From Candidatus Avelusimicrobium gallinaceum (lineage in GTDB: Bacteria; Elusimicrobiota; Elusimicrobia; Elusimicrobiales; Elusimicrobiaceae): 64,000 nucleotides of DNA. The position numbers and the translations under genes were made by a program. This document shows positions 16,750 to 27,825 of the stretch, piece by piece. Location: NCBI GenBank assembly GCA_944324965.1, contig CALUYH010000005.1, positions 31,585-95,584 on the forward strand. Reading direction: 5' to 3'. Below the pieces are notes generated by a model, which saw only the letters and a list, made by a program, of their open reading frames with translations, searched no databases and was not told the DNA's origin. Positions within the stretch are counted from its first letter, which is position 1. Each line of letters starts with the position of its first letter.

Positions 16750-17259
16750 CTATAAACATTTTTTAATTTCCAGCAGGACGGTTTCGTAATCCGGTTCCTG
16801 CGTGACTTCGGGAACAAACTGGATATATCTTATTATACCTTGTTTGTCTACGATAAACACAGCGCGGGTGAGTAACCCCAAATCTTCCAGCAGTACGCCA
16901 TAGTCCCGCGCGAACCCGAAATTGCGGTAATCCGACGCGGTAACCACATTTTTTACCCCGTTGGCCGCACACCAGCGTGCCTGCGCAAAGGGCAAATCCC
17001 GGCTGACGGTTAAAATCACCACGTCCCCGGGCAAATTGGCTGCTTCCTGGTTAAAGCGGCGCGTTTCCAAGCTGCACACCGGCGTATCTACCGACGGCAC
17101 ACAGGAAATCACGCAAACTTTGCCGTGAAAGCGGTCCAAGTTTACCGGTTCCAAGGCATTTCCCACCAATTGAAAATCCGGCGCTTTGTCCCCCACTTTC
17201 AGTTCGGCCCCGCTTACGGCAGCCGGCAAACCGTTCATCGTAATGTGTGGATGGCTCAT
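16750..17259 (-). CDS. tpx: Thiol peroxidase (atypical 2-Cys peroxiredoxin)
   Basis: A 169-residue Tpx reducing hydrogen peroxide and alkyl peroxides. The peroxidatic Cys is Cys62 in VPSVDTPVCSLETRRFN and the probable resolving Cys is Cys97 in ARWCAANG, the spacing seen in Tpx. The SDYRNFGFARDYGVLLEDLGLLTRAVF region is also Tpx-like. It is first in the five-gene minus-strand oxidative-stress series. A TTGTGT-17-TATAAT promoter lies 60-90 bases upstream, and two TATTAATA palindromes lie between promoter and gene and may be an operator. Confidence 0.94.
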   Translation of the reverse strand: MSHPHITMNGLPAAVSGAELKVGDKAPDFQLVGNALEPVNLDRFHGKVCVISCVPSVDTPVCSLETRRFNQEAANLPGDVVILTVSRDLPFAQARWCAANGVKNVVTASDYRNFGFARDYGVLLEDLGLLTRAVFIVDKQGIIRYIQFVPEVTQEPDYETVLLEIKKCL

Positions 17260-17268
17260 AGGACTCCT

Positions 17269-17292
17269 TATTAATAATAATTCCTATTAATA
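17269..17292. promoter_or_regulatory. Paired TATTAATA palindromes upstream of tpx
   Basis: Two 8-bp palindromes TATTAATA at 17269-17276 and 17285-17292, 16 bp apart centre to centre, in the tpx leader. Possible binding site for a peroxide-responsive regulator; it does not match the PerR box exactly. Confidence 0.35.
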
Positions 17293-17318
17293 CAGTATAT
17301 CATATTTAGAATTTCCTT

Positions 17319-17347
17319 ATTATAGTAGAACCTTTTGCCGGACACAA
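17319..17347 (-). promoter_or_regulatory. Probable promoter of the tpx cluster
   Basis: Minus-strand TTGTGT, 17-base spacer, TATAAT. The -10 is perfect and the -35 is four of six. Confidence 0.6.
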
Positions 17348-17513
17348 GCGTAAAAAATAACTAGATGCAGTAAACCAAATAAAACGGGAATTTTTAGTAA
17401 AATACCGTTTTAACACAATTAAACAAAGCCATAATGCTCAGATAGCCCAAATTTAAAAACGCGCAAAATAACGCATTTTAAGCTATTTTACAGCGGTTTT
17501 GCCGTTTTTTCGT
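17348..17513. other. AT-rich region upstream of dnaA
   Basis: The AT-rich part of the 309-base gap between divergent tpx and dnaA, with no supported gene. I see no TTATCCACA-like DnaA boxes here. It could contain an unwinding element, but the box cluster lies on the other side of dnaA. Confidence 0.4.
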
Positions 17514-17543
17514 TTGACCTGGCCTTACGGAAAGTAGTATGAT
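17514..17543 (+). promoter_or_regulatory. dnaA promoter
   Basis: TTGACC, 18-base spacer, TATGAT; the best sigma70-type promoter match upstream of dnaA, giving a leader of about 18-20 bases. Confidence 0.7.
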
Positions 17544-17568
17544 GTAAGAAACTCCTTTTTATGGCGGC

Positions 17569-18942
17569 ATGATTGTGGACAATTTACAAGACTACCCTCA
17601 GTTGGTTCCCGTTTTTCAAGATATAGAAACAATTATCGGAAAAGATACGTATGATATGTGGCTCCGCCCGGCGCAATTTGCCTACGACGGAACGACGCTG
17701 ACGATATCGCTGCCGAACCAATTTTGGGGCAAAACCATCCGGGAACGGTATGAACACATTATTAAAGATGCGTTTTTAAAGCATTTGGGAGCGGAAATTG
17801 CCATCGTGTACGAAGTCTCGGCCCAGCCGCCCGCTCCGTCCATTAATTCGGCGCAGGACGTGATTCCCGTCCGTCCGGAAGCGGCGCCCGTATTACCCAA
17901 AAATCCGTTTTCGGCCCGGTTAAATTCCGCCTATACCTTTGATAATTTTATTGAATCCCCCTCCAACCGCTTTGCCTACAAAGCGGCCGAGGCCGTCGTG
18001 CACAAATTGGGCAACCGCGAAAATAACCCGCTGGTAATTTATTCCGCCCCCGGGCTGGGCAAAACCCACCTGCTGCACGCCATCGGCAACCAGATTTTAA
18101 AGGAAAACCCCAACGCCAAAGTGCTCTATATGTCCGGCGAAGAATTCGTCAGCGAATACATTGAAGCACTGCAAAATAAATCGTCGGAAAGTTTCCGCAA
18201 AAAATACCGCTCGCTGGATTGCTTTTTGATGGACGACATCCAGTTTGTAGCCGGCAAAGCCGCCAGCGAAACGGAGTTTTTCTACACCTTTAATACCTTA
18301 TTTGAAAGCCGCAAACAAATTGTGCTGTCGTCCGACCGCACCCCCCAACAGCTGGACTTGGACGAACGTCTGTCCTCGCGTTTATTGTCGGGAATTATTG
18401 CGGAAGTAAAAAAACCGAATTTGGAAACCCGTATCGCCATTCTGCGCCAGAAACGTGAGTCTATCAATTTTGACATTGGCGACGATGTCCTGGCGTTTAT
18501 TGCAGAAGGCGTACAAACCAACATCCGCGAGCTGGAAGGCTCGCTGTTCCGGCTGGTGGCTTACTGCGGCATGCACGGCGTAACGCCCACGATTGCCATC
18601 GCCAAAGAATTGCTGGCCGATATTTTAACCAACGATACCGATTTATCCATTAACGTTAACTCCATTAAAAAAATAGTGGGGAAACACTTTAATATCAAAA
18701 TGGAAGATTTCAATTCCAAACGCAAAACACAGTCCATCGCCTGGCCGCGCCAGATTGCCATGTATTTAACCACGGAACTGACGGACCTGTCGCTGCCGGA
18801 AATCGGGCGCGAATTCAACCGCGATCACAGCACCGTGGTGCACGCGCGCGACGTGGTGAAGGAAAAAATTGAAGTGGACCCGTTCTTTGCGGCCGAAATC
18901 AACCAAATTATTTTGGATATTAAAGCTGTGGATAAAAAATAA
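17569..18942 (+). CDS. dnaA: Chromosomal replication initiator DnaA
   Basis: A 457-residue initiator that binds DnaA boxes and opens the origin. Domain I spans about 1-85. The AAA+ core begins with [14 protein letters not shown], Walker [11 protein letters not shown] near 160 and Walker [10 protein letters not shown] near 223. Domain IV has the DNA-binding signature [16 protein letters not shown] near 410-425. The start is unusual: ATG 17569 overlaps the stop of a three-codon frame (ATGGCGGCATGA, from 17561), and no Shine-Dalgarno sequence is present; GTG 17575 is an alternative. A perfect DnaA box overlaps the final codons. Confidence 0.97.
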   Translation: MIVDNLQDYPQLVPVFQDIETIIGKDTYDMWLRPAQFAYDGTTLTISLPNQFWGKTIRERYEHIIKDAFLKHLGAEIAIVYEVSAQPPAPSINSAQDVIPVRPEAAPVLPKNPFSARLNSAYTFDNFIESPSNRFAYKAAEAVVHKLGNRENNPLVIYSAPGLGKTHLLHAIGNQILKENPNAKVLYMSGEEFVSEYIEALQNKSSESFRKKYRSLDCFLMDDIQFVAGKAASETEFFYTFNTLFESRKQIVLSSDRTPQQLDLDERLSSRLLSGIIAEVKKPNLETRIAILRQKRESINFDIGDDVLAFIAEGVQTNIRELEGSLFRLVAYCGMHGVTPTIAIAKELLADILTNDTDLSINVNSIKKIVGKHFNIKMEDFNSKRKTQSIAWPRQIAMYLTTELTDLSLPEIGREFNRDHSTVVHARDVVKEKIEVDPFFAAEINQIILDIKAVDKK

Positions 18943-19077
18943 AAAACGGTGGATAACCCGTTCATAAAAAAAAGAAAAAGCGAACAAAATTTTTTACGGT
19001 GGACAATGTGGACAAAAAAAGCTGTTTATGCACACCACACCCCAAACGGTTGTATAGGGCAACGCACATTATCCACA
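18927..19077. promoter_or_regulatory. oriC: Probable oriC: cluster of DnaA boxes between dnaA and dnaN
   Basis: Six 9-mers match TTATNCACA or its complement closely: TGTGGATAA 18927-18935 (perfect), GGTGGATAA 18948-18956, GGTGGACAA 18998-19006, TGTGGACAA 19007-19015, TTATGCACA 19026-19034 and TTATCCACA 19069-19077 (perfect). Between them run A-rich tracts (18964-18990) suited to unwinding. The site lies where flanking genes diverge in direction. Confidence 0.8.
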
Positions 19078-19110
19078 CAATAAACAGGACATATAAATAG
19101 GGATTAAGAT

Positions 19111-20220
19111 ATGAAAATAAATATTACTAAAGCCACTCTTTTGGAAGGCATACAGATTGTTTCTTCGGGTGTATCGTCCCGCACGACGCTTCCGATTTTG
19201 CATAACTTTTTGATGGAAGCCCAAGGCGGCAAGTTGAAACTCGTCCGCACCGATATGGAAATGGCCACCGTCCACTTTGTAAACGCCGAAGTGGAAGAAG
19301 AAGGCAGCATCACCGTACCGATAAAAGAATTTGCGGACATCATCAAAAACTTACCCGATGACAAAGAAATTAATTTGTACAGCGACGAAAACAACAAATT
19401 TCATATCAAATCCGGCAAGAGCAAATTTTGGGTGATTGGTACGCCCAAGGCGGAATATCCCGCCATCCCCGAAGTGGAACGCGCCAACAGCGTGGCGCTG
19501 GATCCGCTCCTGTTGCAGCAGATGATTGAAAAAACCGCTTTTTCGGCTTCCACCCAGGAAACCCGCTACATTTTAAACGGGCTGTTGTGGAACAATACGG
19601 CGGAAAAATTTGAAATTGTCGCCACCGACGGCGGCCGCTTGGCCGTAGCCACGCACGAAGCGTTGCCCGGCAGCAAAGAATTTAAAATCATTATTCCGAC
19701 CAAAGTGCTTACGGAACTTTGCCGCTACATCACCATCGCCAAACCCGGCAAAGACAGCAAGATTGAAGTCAACGTGGCTTCCAACCAAGTCAGCTTTATG
19801 ATGAACGAAACCACGTTTATTTCGCGCTTGATTGAAGGCAACTTCCCGAATTACAACCAAGTCATTCCGACCAAAAAGAACATCGGTTTTGAAGTGTTTT
19901 CCAAGGAACTGTTGGCTTCCACCCGCCGTGCCGCCTTGTGCGCGGGGGAATTTGGCAGCGTGGTGAAATACAAACTGGAAAACAACACGCTTACGATTTC
20001 TTCCAATTCGCAAAATATGGAATTTACCGACGAATTGCCCGTGGAATACACGCAGGAAGCGTTTGACGTGGCTTTCAACCCGCAGTATATCATTGACGTA
20101 TTAAAAAACATTTCTTCGGAAAAAGTATCGTTCTCGTTTATTAATGCTTCGCAGCCGGTGTTGGTGGAACCGGTGGGGGACAATACGTTTAAATACGTTA
20201 TTATGCCGGTGAGAGCATAA
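19111..20220 (+). CDS. dnaN: DNA polymerase III sliding clamp (beta subunit)
   Basis: A 369-residue beta clamp, the usual length, made of three similar domains that form a ring around DNA and tether the polymerase. It starts MKINITKATLLEGIQIVSSGVSSR, and RYILNGLLWN and VATDGGRLAVA mark the second domain. The C-terminal VLVEPVGDNTFKYVIMPVRA contains the client-binding and C-terminal consensus. The stop TAA overlaps the next start as TAATG, so the DUF721 gene is translationally coupled. The leader contains the DnaA-box cluster. Confidence 0.97.
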   Translation: MKINITKATLLEGIQIVSSGVSSRTTLPILHNFLMEAQGGKLKLVRTDMEMATVHFVNAEVEEEGSITVPIKEFADIIKNLPDDKEINLYSDENNKFHIKSGKSKFWVIGTPKAEYPAIPEVERANSVALDPLLLQQMIEKTAFSASTQETRYILNGLLWNNTAEKFEIVATDGGRLAVATHEALPGSKEFKIIIPTKVLTELCRYITIAKPGKDSKIEVNVASNQVSFMMNETTFISRLIEGNFPNYNQVIPTKKNIGFEVFSKELLASTRRAALCAGEFGSVVKYKLENNTLTISSNSQNMEFTDELPVEYTQEAFDVAFNPQYIIDVLKNISSEKVSFSFINASQPVLVEPVGDNTFKYVIMPVRA

Positions 20221-20516
20221 TGAAATTTGGCCAGACGCCCAAAAAAGCGTGGCATTCCACCCACGAGCTGGAAAACGGGTACAACAAACTCACCAGCCGC
20301 TTGAACCGGTTGATGATTTTGGACCACGTGTGGAACCAGCTGGTGGGAAACAAAAAACGCTTTTGGGTGTTAAAGGCCGTCAAAGAAGATACGCTTTATG
20401 TGCAAGTGAAAGTATCGGTAGCCAAAAACGAGCTGATTGCCCGCCGACAACAGCTGATTGCCGAACTGAACAAACATTTTGATAAACCGTGGATTTCCAA
20501 AATAGAAATCCAATAA
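20220..20516 (+). CDS. DUF721 / DciA-like protein
   Basis: A 98-residue protein of the DUF721 family, to which the helicase-loading factor DciA belongs. The central WNQLVGNKKRFWVLKAVKED and following VKVSVAKNELIARRQQLIAELN fit the KH-like domain, with the usual W and basic residues. In many genomes this gene lies between recF and gyrB; here recF is absent and it follows dnaN directly with a TAATG overlap. A role in loading the replicative helicase is inferred from family and position. Confidence 0.75.
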   Translation: MKFGQTPKKAWHSTHELENGYNKLTSRLNRLMILDHVWNQLVGNKKRFWVLKAVKEDTLYVQVKVSVAKNELIARRQQLIAELNKHFDKPWISKIEIQ

Positions 20517-20526
20517 ATCCATTTGA

Positions 20527-23022
<2,496 letters not shown>

Positions 23023-23086
23023 TTTCCGCCGGGCGGCTGTGTACGTCTGCCCGGTAACGATTTATCCGTAACAGGAGATATTTGTA

Positions 23087-25606
23087 ATGAGTGAAGAATT
23101 AAACAACCAGCCCCAAGCCCAAAACACCAATGTGGACTTGTTTGGCAACATCCAACAGCGCGACATCGCGGGCGAAATGCGCTCGTACTATATTGACTAC
23201 GCGATGAGCGTTATCGTCGGGCGCGCCCTGCCCGACGTGCGCGACGGCCTAAAGCCGGTGCACCGCCGCGTGTTGTATTCCATGAACGAAATGGGCTTAA
23301 AATACAATAAACCGTACAAAAAATCCGCGCGTGTCGTGGGTGATGTGTTAGGTAAATACCACCCGCACGGCGACAGTGCCGTGTACGATACGCTGGTGCG
23401 TATGGTGCAGGATTTCTCCCTCAGAAAACCGCTGATTGACGGGCAGGGCAACTTCGGCTCCATTGACGGCGACTCCGCCGCCGCTATGCGTTATACCGAA
23501 TGCCGCCTGCAGCGCATTTCCGAAGAAATGCTGGGCGATTTGGATAAAGACACCGTCAAAATGATCCCCAACTACGACGGTTCGCTGATGGAACCTTCCG
23601 TGCTGCCGGCCAAACTGCCGGCGCTGTTGGTCAACGGTTCGTCCGGTATCGCCGTAGGTATGGCCACCAACATTCCCACCCATAACTTGGGCGAAGTGTG
23701 CGACGGCATCATCGCCTACATTCACAACCCGGATATCTCCACCAAAGAGATGATGAAAATCATCAAAGGGCCCGATTTCCCGACGGGCGCCATCATCCGC
23801 GGCACCAAAGGCATTTACGAATACTTTGAAACGGGCCACGGCAGTGTGAAGGTGCAGGCCAAGACCGAAATTGAAGAACGCAAAAACGGCCGCGAAGCCA
23901 TCATCGTCACCGCTATTCCGTACCAGGTCAACAAAACGGCGCTGATTGAAAGCATCGTCGGATTGGTACGCGATAAAAAAGTGACGGACATTTCCGACAT
24001 TCGCGACGAGTCGGACCGCCGCGGGATGCGCCTGGTGATTGAAGTAAAACGCGACGGCAACGCCCAAGTGGTGCTCAACCACCTCTTCAAGCACACCCAG
24101 CTGCAAACGTCCTTCCCGGTCAATATGCTGGCCATTGTGGACGGCCGCCCGCGCGTGCTTTCCTTGAAAGAAGTGATGAAGGCCTACGTCAAACACCGCC
24201 AGGAAATCATCACCAACCGCACGAAATTTGATTTAAACAAAGCCCAAAAGCGCGAACACGTGTTAAACGGCTTGCTCGTGGCCATTGCCAATATGGACGA
24301 AGTGGTCGCCATCATCCGCAAAGCCAAAGACCCGACGGAAGCCAAGTTCACATTGATGGCGCGGTTTACGCTTTCGGAAGTGCAGGCCCAGGCCATTTTG
24401 GATATGCGCTTGCACCAGCTGACCCAACTGTCCGCACTGGCGATTGAAAACGAACGCAAAGATTTGCTCAAATTGATTGCCGACTTGCAGGACATTTTGG
24501 GCAACCCGCAAAAAATTCTGGATATCATCGTAGAAGAACTGCAACAGCTTAAAAAAGACTACGGTGACCCGCGCCGCACGGAAATCGGCCCAGATGTGAC
24601 GGACTTCTCGATGGAAGATTTGATTGAAAAAGAAGACGTCGTCATCACCATTTCCAACGACGGCTACGCCAAACGCATTCCGCTCTCTACCTACAAGAGC
24701 CAGAACCGCGGCGGCAAGGGCATCATCGGCAGCAAAACGAAGGAGGAAGACTTTATTGAACACCTGTTCATCACTTCTTCGCACGCGACGATTTTGATGT
24801 TCACCAACCGCGGCCGCGTGTTTGCGCTGCGCGCGTTTGAAATCCCCGAAGGCAACCGTATGTCCAAGGGCAAGGCGATTGTGAACCTGCTGCAATTAAC
24901 GGGCGAAGAAAAAGTCACGTCTGCCGTAGCGATTGAGGAATTTAACCCCAAACACTGCGAAAATACGTACCTGACGATGTGCACCCGCTTCGGCAGCATT
25001 AAACGTGTGGAATTGGGCGAATTTGCCAATATCCGCCGCACGGGCATCATTGCCATCGGCCTGGAAGAAGGCGACGTGTTGGTGGGCGTACAAACCACGC
25101 ACGGCAAGTCCGACATCATCGTGGCCACCAAGCACGGCAAATCCATCCGGTTTGACGAAAACCAGGTGCGCTGCATGGGCCGCCCGGCCAAGGGCGTGCG
25201 CGCCATCAACCTGGCGCAGGGCGATGTGGTCGTGGGGATGGAACAAGCCCCGACGGACGAACCGCAGCCCGATGTGCTCTCCGTCTGCGAAAACGGCTTT
25301 GGTAAACGCACGGAATTCAGCGAATACAAACGCCAAAACCGCGGCGGGATGGGCGTCATCACCATCAAAACCAGCGCGCGCAACGGGTCGGTCGTCGGTA
25401 TTAAACTGGTGGACGAAACGAAAGACTTGATGATCGTCACCGAAAAAGGGATGACCATCCGCGTCCGCTGCGCCGATATCCGCTCCGTCAGCCGCAACGC
25501 GCAAGGCGTCACGCTGGCCAAGCTGGAACCGGGCGACAAGATTGCCCGCATTGCGCCCGTCATCAAAGACGACGCCGAAGAAAACACCGAAGAATCCGCC
25601 AAATAA
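23087..25606 (+). CDS. gyrA: DNA gyrase subunit A
   Basis: A gyrase A subunit of 839 residues that cuts and rejoins DNA. The winged-helix/breakage domain has the quinolone-determining region [16 protein letters not shown] and the catalytic Tyr in [16 protein letters not shown]. The C-terminal beta-pinwheel begins after about residue 510 and carries the GyrA-box variant SQNRGGKG, so it should introduce negative supercoils. AGGAG lies about ten bases before ATG 23087. The 64-base gap to gyrB suggests one transcript. It ends in an acidic tail. Confidence 0.97.
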   Translation: MSEELNNQPQAQNTNVDLFGNIQQRDIAGEMRSYYIDYAMSVIVGRALPDVRDGLKPVHRRVLYSMNEMGLKYNKPYKKSARVVGDVLGKYHPHGDSAVYDTLVRMVQDFSLRKPLIDGQGNFGSIDGDSAAAMRYTECRLQRISEEMLGDLDKDTVKMIPNYDGSLMEPSVLPAKLPALLVNGSSGIAVGMATNIPTHNLGEVCDGIIAYIHNPDISTKEMMKIIKGPDFPTGAIIRGTKGIYEYFETGHGSVKVQAKTEIEERKNGREAIIVTAIPYQVNKTALIESIVGLVRDKKVTDISDIRDESDRRGMRLVIEVKRDGNAQVVLNHLFKHTQLQTSFPVNMLAIVDGRPRVLSLKEVMKAYVKHRQEIITNRTKFDLNKAQKREHVLNGLLVAIANMDEVVAIIRKAKDPTEAKFTLMARFTLSEVQAQAILDMRLHQLTQLSALAIENERKDLLKLIADLQDILGNPQKILDIIVEELQQLKKDYGDPRRTEIGPDVTDFSMEDLIEKEDVVITISNDGYAKRIPLSTYKSQNRGGKGIIGSKTKEEDFIEHLFITSSHATILMFTNRGRVFALRAFEIPEGNRMSKGKAIVNLLQLTGEEKVTSAVAIEEFNPKHCENTYLTMCTRFGSIKRVELGEFANIRRTGIIAIGLEEGDVLVGVQTTHGKSDIIVATKHGKSIRFDENQVRCMGRPAKGVRAINLAQGDVVVGMEQAPTDEPQPDVLSVCENGFGKRTEFSEYKRQNRGGMGVITIKTSARNGSVVGIKLVDETKDLMIVTEKGMTIRVRCADIRSVSRNAQGVTLAKLEPGDKIARIAPVIKDDAEENTEESAK

Positions 25607-25629
25607 CGCGGGTTCTGCGGTCCGCTTTA

Positions 25630-25668
25630 CTTCCGCCTTTTCCTGAACCGGAAAGGCGGAAGTTTTTT
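25630..25668 (+). terminator. Strong terminator after gyrA
   Basis: CTTCCGCCTTTTCC and GGAAAGGCGGAAG pair with one bulge across a short loop, followed by seven T. Confidence 0.85.
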
Positions 25669-25710
25669 TGTGTCAAAAGACCGTTTTTTCAGGCGGCAGC
25701 GGCCGGATAC

Positions 25711-25722
25711 TACCGCGCGGTA
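25711..25722. promoter_or_regulatory. TACCGCGCGGTA palindrome upstream of the GH13 promoter
   Basis: Perfect 12-bp palindrome just upstream of the -35 box. A related TTTACCGCTCGGTAAA lies in the ATP synthase leader at 27537. TetR-type operators often have this form. Confidence 0.4.
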
Positions 25723-25730
25723 AAAAAAGG

Positions 25731-25759
25731 TTTACAACCGCCCCAGAAAGTGCTATAAA
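25731..25759 (+). promoter_or_regulatory. Promoter of the GH13 gene
   Basis: TTTACA, 17-base spacer, TATAAA; about 18 bases from the -10 to the ATG. Confidence 0.7.
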
Positions 25760-25777
25760 ATAATAGGGGAATAGGTT

Positions 25778-27241
25778 ATGAGGACAAATCCGCATATTTT
25801 GGAAATTAATACGCGCTCCTGGTTAAAACGCCTGGAAGCGCATTTGGGGCATCCCGTCACGTTAGCCAACGTGCCGGACGAGTATTGGCAACGTGCCAAA
25901 GACACCGGGTTTGACGCCATCTGGCTGATGGGCGTGTGGAAATTGAGCCCGGCCGCCGAGAAAATCGCGCGCGAAAACAAAGAAATTCAGGACCAAATCC
26001 GCGCCATTAAGCCCGATTTTAAGCCCGAAGACATCACCGCTTCGCCGTACGCCGTGTATGCGTACGAAGTGGATGATTCGCTGGGCGGCAACGCGGCCTT
26101 GGCGGCGTTGCGTGCCAAATTAAACGGGATGGGCATTGCGCTGTTGCTGGATTTTGTGGGCAACCACACCGCCATAGACAGCCCGACCGTCAATTCCGAC
26201 CCGGATTTGTACATCAACACCGGAAAACAAGCGCCGGCCACCCACAAGGATTGGTTCTTCCAAAATGCCCAGGGCGTGTATATTGCCCACGGGCGCGACC
26301 CCTATTTTGCTCCGTGGACGGACACCGCCCAACTGAACTATTTCAACCCGAAAACCCGCCAATTTATGCTTGCCAACCTGTTGCACGTGGCGGATATGTG
26401 TGACGGCGTGCGTTGCGATATGGCCATGTTGTCCTTAAACAAAGTACAGCGCGACACGTGGTGGGAATTTATCGGCGGGAATCTGCCGAAAGAAGAATTT
26501 TGGAGCCAGGCTTTAACTGCCGTACACGAAAAACACCCCGAATTTATCTTCATCGCCGAAGTGTACTGGGGCCTGGAATGGGACATCCAGGAAATGGGTT
26601 TTGACTACACGTACGATAAAGTGCTTTATGACCGCCTGCGCTTTTCCACGCCGGAAAACATCAAAGCCCACTTGGGCGCGGAACACCTGTTCCAGATGCG
26701 CTCTATCCGCTTTACCGCCAACCACGACGAAGAAGAAAGTTTAAAAGCGTTCGGAAAGGAAAAATCCCTCGCCGCCAGCACTATTATTGCCACACTGCCC
26801 GGCGCGCGGATGTTCCACTTGTTCCAGCTGCTGGGCCGCCCGGCCAGAATGCCGATTCAGTACATCAAAGACGACTTCAAAGAAAATAAAGAAGTGTCGG
26901 ACTACTACGTGAAACTCTTGCATATCGCGTCGGACCCGGCTTTCCACGGCGGGCAATGGTCCCTGCGGGATATTGCTCCCGCCGGAATGGGGGACGATTC
27001 TAACCGCAACATTTTGGCTTGGCAGTGGAAACAGCGCAATACGGGCAAAATGATTGTGATTAACTACAGCAGTGCCCCCGCCAAAGGCCGCCTGTCCATG
27101 AAGGGCGTCTACGGCCCGGGCAGCCATGTGGTGGAAGAACTGACCGGCGAGAAAATCACCGTCACGCCGGATATGCTCTCACAAGGCTGCGAATTGCAGT
27201 TAAAGCCGTACGAAAGCAAAATTTTTACGTACACGGTTTAA
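25778..27241 (+). CDS. Alpha-amylase family (GH13) glycosidase
   Basis: A 487-residue TIM-barrel enzyme of the alpha-amylase superfamily without a signal peptide, so cytoplasmic. The four conserved regions are present: DFVGNHTAIDS, DGVRCDMAML with nucleophile Asp214, FIAEVYWG with acid/base Glu261, and TANHDEEES with transition-state Asp317. The N-terminus HILEINTRSWLKRL is typical of a subgroup of cytoplasmic GH13 proteins. Substrate is unknown; storage glucan or maltodextrin turnover is a reasonable guess. It has its own promoter and terminator. Confidence 0.88.
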   Translation: MRTNPHILEINTRSWLKRLEAHLGHPVTLANVPDEYWQRAKDTGFDAIWLMGVWKLSPAAEKIARENKEIQDQIRAIKPDFKPEDITASPYAVYAYEVDDSLGGNAALAALRAKLNGMGIALLLDFVGNHTAIDSPTVNSDPDLYINTGKQAPATHKDWFFQNAQGVYIAHGRDPYFAPWTDTAQLNYFNPKTRQFMLANLLHVADMCDGVRCDMAMLSLNKVQRDTWWEFIGGNLPKEEFWSQALTAVHEKHPEFIFIAEVYWGLEWDIQEMGFDYTYDKVLYDRLRFSTPENIKAHLGAEHLFQMRSIRFTANHDEEESLKAFGKEKSLAASTIIATLPGARMFHLFQLLGRPARMPIQYIKDDFKENKEVSDYYVKLLHIASDPAFHGGQWSLRDIAPAGMGDDSNRNILAWQWKQRNTGKMIVINYSSAPAKGRLSMKGVYGPGSHVVEELTGEKITVTPDMLSQGCELQLKPYESKIFTYTV

Positions 27242-27249
27242 CCGATTCA

Positions 27250-27276
27250 AACCCCGCCGAAAGGCGGGGTTTTCTT
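27250..27276 (+). terminator. Terminator after the GH13 gene
   Basis: AACCCCGCC, GAAA tetraloop, GGCGGGGTT, then a T-rich tract. Confidence 0.85.
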
Positions 27277-27279
27277 TTC

Positions 27280-27450
27280 TCTTCCGCCCGGCGCGGGGCC
27301 ACGGAGCCTTTACGGCCGTTTCGTCCGTGCCGGGGGGGAGAGGAACGGAAATTGGCGCCTCCGGCACAGCTTGCGCGGGGACGTTGGTCCGCGCCCGTCG
27401 GTCGGGGGCGCGCTCCTCGTACGGCGGGGCGAAAAACTTCCCGCATGGGC
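27280..27450. other. GC-rich non-coding stretch before the ATP synthase operon
   Basis: About 150 bases far richer in G+C than the surroundings, with several short inverted GC-rich segments. No supported coding frame is present on either strand, and it lacks the conserved cores I would expect of SRP RNA, tmRNA or RNase P RNA. It may be a structured RNA, degraded sequence or a leader; I cannot decide. Confidence 0.35.
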
Positions 27451-27521
27451 TCCAGATTTAATACAATAAAAGAAAGAGAATTTTCGTGCGGGGAGCGATA
27501 GCTTTTTTGCCGAAAGTTTTT

Positions 27522-27552
27522 TATAATATAAGTATATTTACCGCTCGGTAAA
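27522..27552 (+). promoter_or_regulatory. ATP synthase operon -10 box and TTTACCG-CT-CGGTAAA palindrome
   Basis: TATAAT at 27522-27527 without a clear -35, then a 16-bp inverted repeat (7-bp arms, CT centre) at 27537-27552 just past the expected start point. As DNA it could be an operator; as RNA it would form a hairpin next to the ribosome site. Confidence 0.5.
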
Positions 27553-27567
27553 CAACCGGGGGAATTT

Positions 27568-27825
27568 ATGGCGTTGGGACCTTTCAGCAAACAGGACCAT
27601 TTGCAAATCACCACCCTAGGGCTGGAATTTGCCGTTTCGGAAATTTTAGGCGTATGGGCGGGCTTTTGGGCGGACAAAAAGCTGGGGTCATTCCCGTGGG
27701 GGGTAATTGCCGGTGCGGCCGCCGGGTTTGCGCTGGGGTTTTACCAAATCCTGCGCGCGGCCAGACAAATGACGCTGGACAACGCTAAATTAAAAAAGGC
27801 AGAAAATAAAGATGGACGTCGTTGA
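27568..27825 (+). CDS. AtpZ/AtpI-like small membrane protein
   Basis: An 85-residue protein with two hydrophobic segments (about 15-33 and 40-60), of the AtpZ/AtpI type that opens many F-type ATP synthase operons. The stretch LGLEFAVSEILGVWAGFWADKK and the following GVIAGAAAGFALGFYQI fit the family. These proteins are linked to Mg2+/Ca2+ uptake or c-ring assembly. Its end overlaps the start of atpB by 14 bases, which supports translation coupling. Confidence 0.75.
   Translation: MALGPFSKQDHLQITTLGLEFAVSEILGVWAGFWADKKLGSFPWGVIAGAAAGFALGFYQILRAARQMTLDNAKLKKAENKDGRR

Noticed and set aside
17260..17513. Origin upstream of dnaA
   Set aside because: AT-rich but without DnaA-box matches; the box cluster lies between dnaA and dnaN.
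23348..24196. 282-codon minus-strand frame inside gyrA
   Set aside because: Antisense to a strongly conserved gene; no recognisable motifs and no start signals.
27225..27677. 150-codon minus-strand frame covering the GC-rich block
   Set aside because: It overlaps the GH13 terminator, the ATP synthase promoter and the AtpZ-like gene; Arg/Pro/Ala composition is typical of spurious frames in GC-rich DNA.
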